NCBI GenBank assembly: GCA_003155465.1
Contig: PMCR01000255.1
Span: forward strand, 566 to 8,379
From: Myxococcales bacterium
Lineage (GTDB): Bacteria; Myxococcota; Polyangia; Fen-1088
DNA length: 7,814 nucleotides
Direction: 5' to 3'
A program made the translations under genes and the position numbers. The notes under the pieces were generated by a model, which did no database searches, was not told the DNA's origin, and was given only the letters and a program-made list of their open reading frames with translations. Each line of letters starts with the position of its first letter. Within the stretch, counting starts at the first letter, position 1. This document shows, one piece after another, positions 5,939-7,814 of this stretch.

Positions 5939-7051
5939 ATGCCCGCAAAGGCTTCGCATCGGGGCGACGGCCATCCCGGGGCCGTGGCAACACGGTACTT
6001 TCGCCGCGACGGCGAGGACCATGTGGTGTGCGAGATGTGTCCGCGCTTCTGCCGCCTGCGCGAGGGCCAGCGCGGCCTGTGTTTCGTGCGCGCCTGCCAG
6101 AACGGGCAAGTCGTGCTCACCAGCTACGGCCGCTCGACGGGATTCTGCGTGGACCCGATCGAGAAGAAGCCGCTCTATCACTTTCTGCCCGGTACCCCGG
6201 TGCTGTCCTTCGGCACCGCCGGCTGCAACCTGGCGTGCAAGTTCTGCCAGAACTGGGAGAGCACCCACTCGCGCGAAGTGGAGAGCATGTCCGCGGCCGC
6301 CTCGCCCAGCGAGATTGCCGAGGCCGCGCGTAGGCACGCCTGCCCCAGCGTGGCCATGACCTACAACGATCCGGTCGTGTTTCACGAATACGCGATCGAC
6401 GTGGCAGACGCCTGCCACGAACGCGGCATCAAGACCGTCGCGGTGACCGCCGGATACGTGTGCCCGGCCCCACGCGCGGAGTTCTATCGCCACATGGATG
6501 CCGCCAACGTGGACCTCAAGGCGTTCAGCGATCGCTTCTATCGCGAGCTGTGCGCCGGCGAGCTGGCGACCGTGCTCGACACTCTGGTGTTCCTGCGCGA
6601 ACAGACCAAGGTTTGGGTGGAAGTCACAACCCTGCTCATTCCTGGCGAAAACGACAGTGATGGCGAGCTGGATGAGATGACCCGCTGGATGCGTGCCAAC
6701 CTCGGGCCCGACCTGCCCCTACACTTCTCGGCCTTTCACGCTGACTTCCGCATGCGCGACAAGCCGCCTACCCCGCCCGAAACCCTGACCCGCGCACGCC
6801 GGATCGCTCTCGGCAATGGCCTTCGCTACGTGTACACCGGCAACGTGCGCGACGAGACCGGCGGCACTACGACCTGTGTTGACTGCACAAGTCGGCTGAT
6901 CGGTCGCGATTGCTACGAAATCACGACCTGGGGCCTCACCGACGACGGTCGCTGCGCCGCCTGTGGCGCCGTTTGCCCGGGTGTGTTCGCCGGTGCCCCT
7001 GGGCGCTGGGGCAACCGCCGCATGCCACTGGATGACGTCGGCGAAGCGTGA
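5939..7051 (+). CDS. amrS: AmmeMemoRadiSam system radical SAM enzyme
   Basis: This 370-residue radical SAM enzyme has the core motif C96-NLA-C100-KF-C103 that binds the 4Fe-4S cluster and SAM. Before it is a Cys cluster, Cys31, Cys34, Cys38 and Cys48 (CEMCPRFCRLREGQRGLC), typical of this branch and of related activating-enzyme-like proteins. The core continues through MTYNDPVVFHEY, VAVTAGYVCP, NVDLKAF, VEVTTLLIPGEND and LHFSAFHADFRM. The C-terminus adds further Cys (313, 316, 325, 339, 342, 346), suggesting extra metal or cluster sites. The family is the partner of MEMO-family AmrB and AMMECR1-family AmrA; substrate unknown. ATG 5939 with AAGG 7 bases upstream is preferred. A TTG at 5900 would add 13 residues that do not look like the family. 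Its stop is one base from the end of the convergent gene at 7053. Confidence 0.93.
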   Translation: MPAKASHRGDGHPGAVATRYFRRDGEDHVVCEMCPRFCRLREGQRGLCFVRACQNGQVVLTSYGRSTGFCVDPIEKKPLYHFLPGTPVLSFGTAGCNLACKFCQNWESTHSREVESMSAAASPSEIAEAARRHACPSVAMTYNDPVVFHEYAIDVADACHERGIKTVAVTAGYVCPAPRAEFYRHMDAANVDLKAFSDRFYRELCAGELATVLDTLVFLREQTKVWVEVTTLLIPGENDSDGELDEMTRWMRANLGPDLPLHFSAFHADFRMRDKPPTPPETLTRARRIALGNGLRYVYTGNVRDETGGTTTCVDCTSRLIGRDCYEITTWGLTDDGRCAACGAVCPGVFAGAPGRWGNRRMPLDDVGEA

Positions 7052-7052
7052 T

Positions 7053-7814
7053 TCACTGCGCGCCCGCGACAATTGCGGAGCGCAGCGCATTCAGCTCTAC
7101 GGGCGAGCCAACAAACAGATCCTCCGGGTAGTGCCTGAGCGCGAGCATTCCCCGATAGATCTCCGCGCGCTGATCGACGTTCATGCCGAATCCAGCCAGG
7201 AACTGCAGGCGCAGGTTGTCGTCACGGTTGACCTGGGCGTCTCTCAGCCAGGGTGCAAGCTCGGAGCCGCGACCGCCGTAGGTGGAGAGCAGCGCCACGG
7301 CTGAATCGAAGCCGATCTGTCGCAGCGACTGTGCGACCGGAGCGAACTCTGGGCTCTGCAAGCGGCGCTCCATCGCGTCCACGTCGATCCGGATCGGCTC
7401 CACCTGCCCCACCAACACGACGTCGTAACCTTGTCCTTGGACCGTGTTGCCCAGCACGATCCCGTTTGGAAACGCCCCAAAGAACGTCGCGACCTCGCTC
7501 TTAACCGCCGCCATTCCGCTGTCGTAGAGTTGCACGAACACCGTCACCGCCCCACCTGGATTGAGGTGCCGCTTGACGAGCTCCCAGAACTCGCTGGTGT
7601 AGAGATTGGCGGCGCCCTTGACCCACGGATCGAACGGATCTGAAGTGATGGCGTCGAACTTCTGCTTGGTTGTCGTCAGGAAGTGCCGAGCATCGTCCAC
7701 TTCGACGTGAACCTTGGGATTGTGGACGACGTTGTGGTTGTGTTCGCCGAAGTATTGCGCGGCTACGCTCGGGACCAGCGGCTCGATTTCCGCGATGGTC
7801 AAGTGCTCGACGCG
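7053..7814 (-). CDS. Spermidine synthase-like protein, C-terminal part (gene continues past the window)
   Basis: The frame is open to the right edge, giving 253 residues of a longer protein. It begins inside a Rossmann methyltransferase-like fold: RVEHLTIAEIEP matches the strand ending in the acidic residue that holds the nucleoside, VEVDDARHFL is the next acidic motif, and FDAITSDPFDPWVKGAANLYTSEFW matches the region around the catalytic site (written here as separate motifs FDAITSDPFDPW and GAANLYTSEFW). LNPGGAVTVFVQLYD follows. This SDPxxPW-plus-NLYT form is seen in large proteins that fuse an MFS-like membrane part to a spermidine synthase-like domain, so the missing N-terminus probably contains membrane helices; this is inference. 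The C-terminal 130 residues include an N-R-D-D segment and a helical tail. Whether it makes a polyamine cannot be decided here. Confidence 0.85.
   Translation of the reverse strand, partial: RVEHLTIAEIEPLVPSVAAQYFGEHNHNVVHNPKVHVEVDDARHFLTTTKQKFDAITSDPFDPWVKGAANLYTSEFWELVKRHLNPGGAVTVFVQLYDSGMAAVKSEVATFFGAFPNGIVLGNTVQGQGYDVVLVGQVEPIRIDVDAMERRLQSPEFAPVAQSLRQIGFDSAVALLSTYGGRGSELAPWLRDAQVNRDDNLRLQFLAGFGMNVDQRAEIYRGMLALRHYPEDLFVGSPVELNALRSAIVAGAQ

Noticed and set aside
5228..6493. 421-residue open frame on the minus strand
   Set aside because: It is antisense to both the glycosyltransferase and amrS, crosses the gap between them, and shows no known motif; both sense genes are firmly recognised.
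1..7814. tRNA, rRNA, CRISPR array, insertion sequence or riboswitch
   Set aside because: No cloverleaf, spaced direct-repeat array, transposase-like product, terminal inverted repeat or known leader fold was seen; gaps between genes are all under 70 bases.

Overview
The window looks like chromosomal DNA of a high-GC deltaproteobacterial-type organism, most likely a myxobacterium (Myxococcota). This is inferred from strong G/C preference at third codon positions, a Gly/Ala/Pro-rich lipoprotein with a Cys-rich tail, and an ECF sigma factor next to a membrane-anchored repeat protein and a Cys-pair/beta-barrel protein. No species can be named from sequence alone.

Layout. Positions 1-63 may hold the last codons of a plus-strand gene. 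From 60 to 5090 everything is on the minus strand, read right to left: amrB (5090-4302, MEMO-family protein of the AmmeMemoRadiSam system), an envelope protein with a predicted C-terminal beta-barrel (4236-3106), an ECF sigma factor (3069-2497), a single-pass membrane protein that is probably its anti-sigma factor (2510-1536), and a secreted lipoprotein (1481-60). From 5150 to 7051 two genes run on the plus strand: a DPM1-like family 2 glycosyltransferase (5150-5878) and amrS, the radical SAM enzyme of the AmmeMemoRadiSam system (5939-7051). The right edge (7814-7053, minus) is the C-terminal part of a spermidine-synthase-like, probably multi-TM fused protein. The AMMECR1 partner (AmrA) is not in the window. 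Gene density is very high: no gap exceeds 70 bases, and several neighbours overlap or nearly touch.

Most interesting point. Two near-identical promoter-like blocks lie on the minus strand, one in front of the sigma factor gene (3108-3080) and one in front of the lipoprotein gene (1538-1510). Each reads TGAAACGTTTG, then 8 bases, then CCGTCACTAG, with identical spacing, matching the general TGAAAC/CGTC form of ECF sigma promoters. In both copies the first three bases of the -35-like box are also the TGA stop codon of the upstream gene. The simplest reading is a self-regulating ECF system whose sigma factor activates its own gene with the anti-sigma candidate, and separately the lipoprotein gene. 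That would make the lipoprotein its proposed output.

Second theme. The two AmmeMemoRadiSam genes are divergent and separated by a glycosyltransferase whose third-position GC is lower than that of its neighbour, so the cluster is split or rearranged. The biochemical role of this widespread system is not settled, so the glycosyltransferase is worth testing as a functional partner.
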